A stretch of DNA of 12,530 bases from CAYMRL01 sp964473205 (lineage in GTDB: Bacteria > Deinococcota > Deinococci > Deinococcales > Trueperaceae): contig CAYYOK010000101.1 of assembly GCA_964473205.1 (NCBI GenBank), positions 1 to 12,530 on the forward strand, written 5' to 3'. Positions 11,876 through 12,530 of the stretch are shown one piece after another (positions within the stretch are counted from its first letter, which is position 1; each line of letters starts with the position of its first letter). A model generated the notes under the pieces. That model saw only the letters and a program-made list of their open reading frames with translations, did not search any database and was not told where the DNA came from. Both the position numbers and the translations under genes were made by a program.

Positions 11876-12530
11876 TTGCGCAAGAACAGGTAGTAGACGG
11901 CGACCGCCGCACCGGCGATCAGCAGCCAGCGCAGCCACTTGGCCGTGTTCGGACCGCCGCTGAGCTTGCCGAGCTTGGCGCGGGCGTCGCTCGCCTCCTT
12001 GCGCTGGGTCAGGCGCTGAGCCGTCTTGAGCGACTTGACGCTCTTGCTCAGGTGGCCCTTGCGCCGGTACGCCACGCCCAGGTTGTGGTGGGCGTTGGCG
12101 AAGCTCTCGTTGATCTTGATCGCCCTCAAGTAGTAGTCGATGGCGTCGTCGACGCGCTTCTCCTCGAGAGCCACGTTGCCGAGGTTCGTCAGCGCCCGGT
12201 AGTGCTGCGGGTCGAGGGCCAAGGCGTCGTCGAAGCTCTGCCTCGCTTCGTCGAAACGGCCCTCGTAGATGTGCGCCGTCCCGCGCTGCGCCTCGACCTC
12301 GGCCAGGAACCACGACCCCTCGAGCTGCGCCAGAGCCGCCAACGCCTGCTCGTTCTCGCGCTGGTCGAGCAGCTTGGCGCTCTGCTCGAGCGCGGCGACG
12401 TCAGCCTCGATCTGCGTCCAAGGTGCGAACTCGGCGCGCTCCTCCATGCGCCGCAGCCTATCGAGCGCGCTGGTGAACGAGCGCTCCCTGACCAGCTCCT
12501 CGCCGCCTTGGCGGACGTCGAGGAGCTGGT
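11872..12530 (-). CDS. TPR-repeat protein with C-terminal membrane anchor (N-terminus beyond right edge)
   Basis: The minus-strand frame stays open to the window edge. The ATG at 12447 could serve as a start, but the residues before it (GGEELVRERSFTSALDRLRRM) are helical, protein-like and run straight on, so the gene most likely begins outside the window. Tetratricopeptide repeats are clear: WFLAEVEAQRGTAHIYEGRFDEARQSFDDALALDP, HYRALTNLGNVALEEKRVDDAIDYYLRAIKIN, and SFANAHHNLGVAYRRKGHLSKSVKSLKTA. A basic linker (RLTQRKEASDARAKLGKLSGG) leads to one C-terminal membrane helix, WLRWLLIAGAAVAVYYLFL, ending three residues later, so it is a tail-anchored protein with its TPR domain most likely in the cytoplasm. 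TPR arrays bind partner proteins; the partner is unknown. It is convergent with the 68-residue gene. Confidence 0.85.
   Translation of the reverse strand, partial: QLLDVRQGGEELVRERSFTSALDRLRRMEERAEFAPWTQIEADVAALEQSAKLLDQRENEQALAALAQLEGSWFLAEVEAQRGTAHIYEGRFDEARQSFDDALALDPQHYRALTNLGNVALEEKRVDDAIDYYLRAIKINESFANAHHNLGVAYRRKGHLSKSVKSLKTAQRLTQRKEASDARAKLGKLSGGPNTAKWLRWLLIAGAAVAVYYLFLRN

Noticed and set aside
1..12530. CRISPR arrays, insertion sequences, tRNA or rRNA genes
   Set aside because: No regularly spaced repeats, transposase-like frames, terminal inverted repeats or tRNA-like cloverleaf sequence were seen.

Overview
This is a GC-rich bacterial chromosomal window made almost entirely of housekeeping and ion-homeostasis genes. 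No phage, insertion sequence, CRISPR array, rRNA or tRNA was seen. Short GTGA overlaps between genes, AGGAGG-type ribosome binding sites, a promoter whose expected start falls on an ATG, and a glmS-ribozyme-like leader are all compatible with a high-GC lineage such as the Deinococcota (Truepera/Deinococcus relatives). That placement is an inference and no marker here proves it.

Layout. (1) Bases 1-805, minus strand: rimP followed by nusA (nusA is cut by the left edge), with a promoter and a terminator-like hairpin in the rimP leader. (2) Bases 806-1050: a divergent control region; its right half is an nhaA leader that can fold the nhaA ribosome binding site into a hairpin and has an alternative pairing that would free it. 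(3) Bases 1051-4494: nhaA-ktrB-ktrA, a sodium-export plus potassium-uptake operon. (4) Bases 4533-5057: an unrecognised protein, probably with its own promoter. (5) Bases 5054-9279: a strong promoter, a short possibly leaderless leader ORF, an intrinsic terminator (attenuator), then pheS, pheT and a small CvpA-like membrane protein. PheS and pheT are joined by a chain of stop/start overlaps. (6) Bases 9280-9724: a gene-free 445-base leader of glmS with a recognisable though divergent glmS-ribozyme core. (7) Bases 9725-11554: glmS. (8) Bases 11669-12530: a 68-residue hypothetical gene and, convergent to it, a tail-anchored TPR protein that runs off the right edge. The two stop codons share one CTAG.

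The genes are ordinary; the interest lies in the untranslated regions. Four of the five transcription units with a visible leader (rimP-nusA, nhaA-ktrBA, pheST, glmS) carry structures that look like cis-acting RNA control: a terminator-like hairpin, a ribosome-binding-site switch, a transcription attenuator and a self-cleaving ribozyme. All RNA structures were found by reading complementary segments by eye and have not been computed or compared with relatives.
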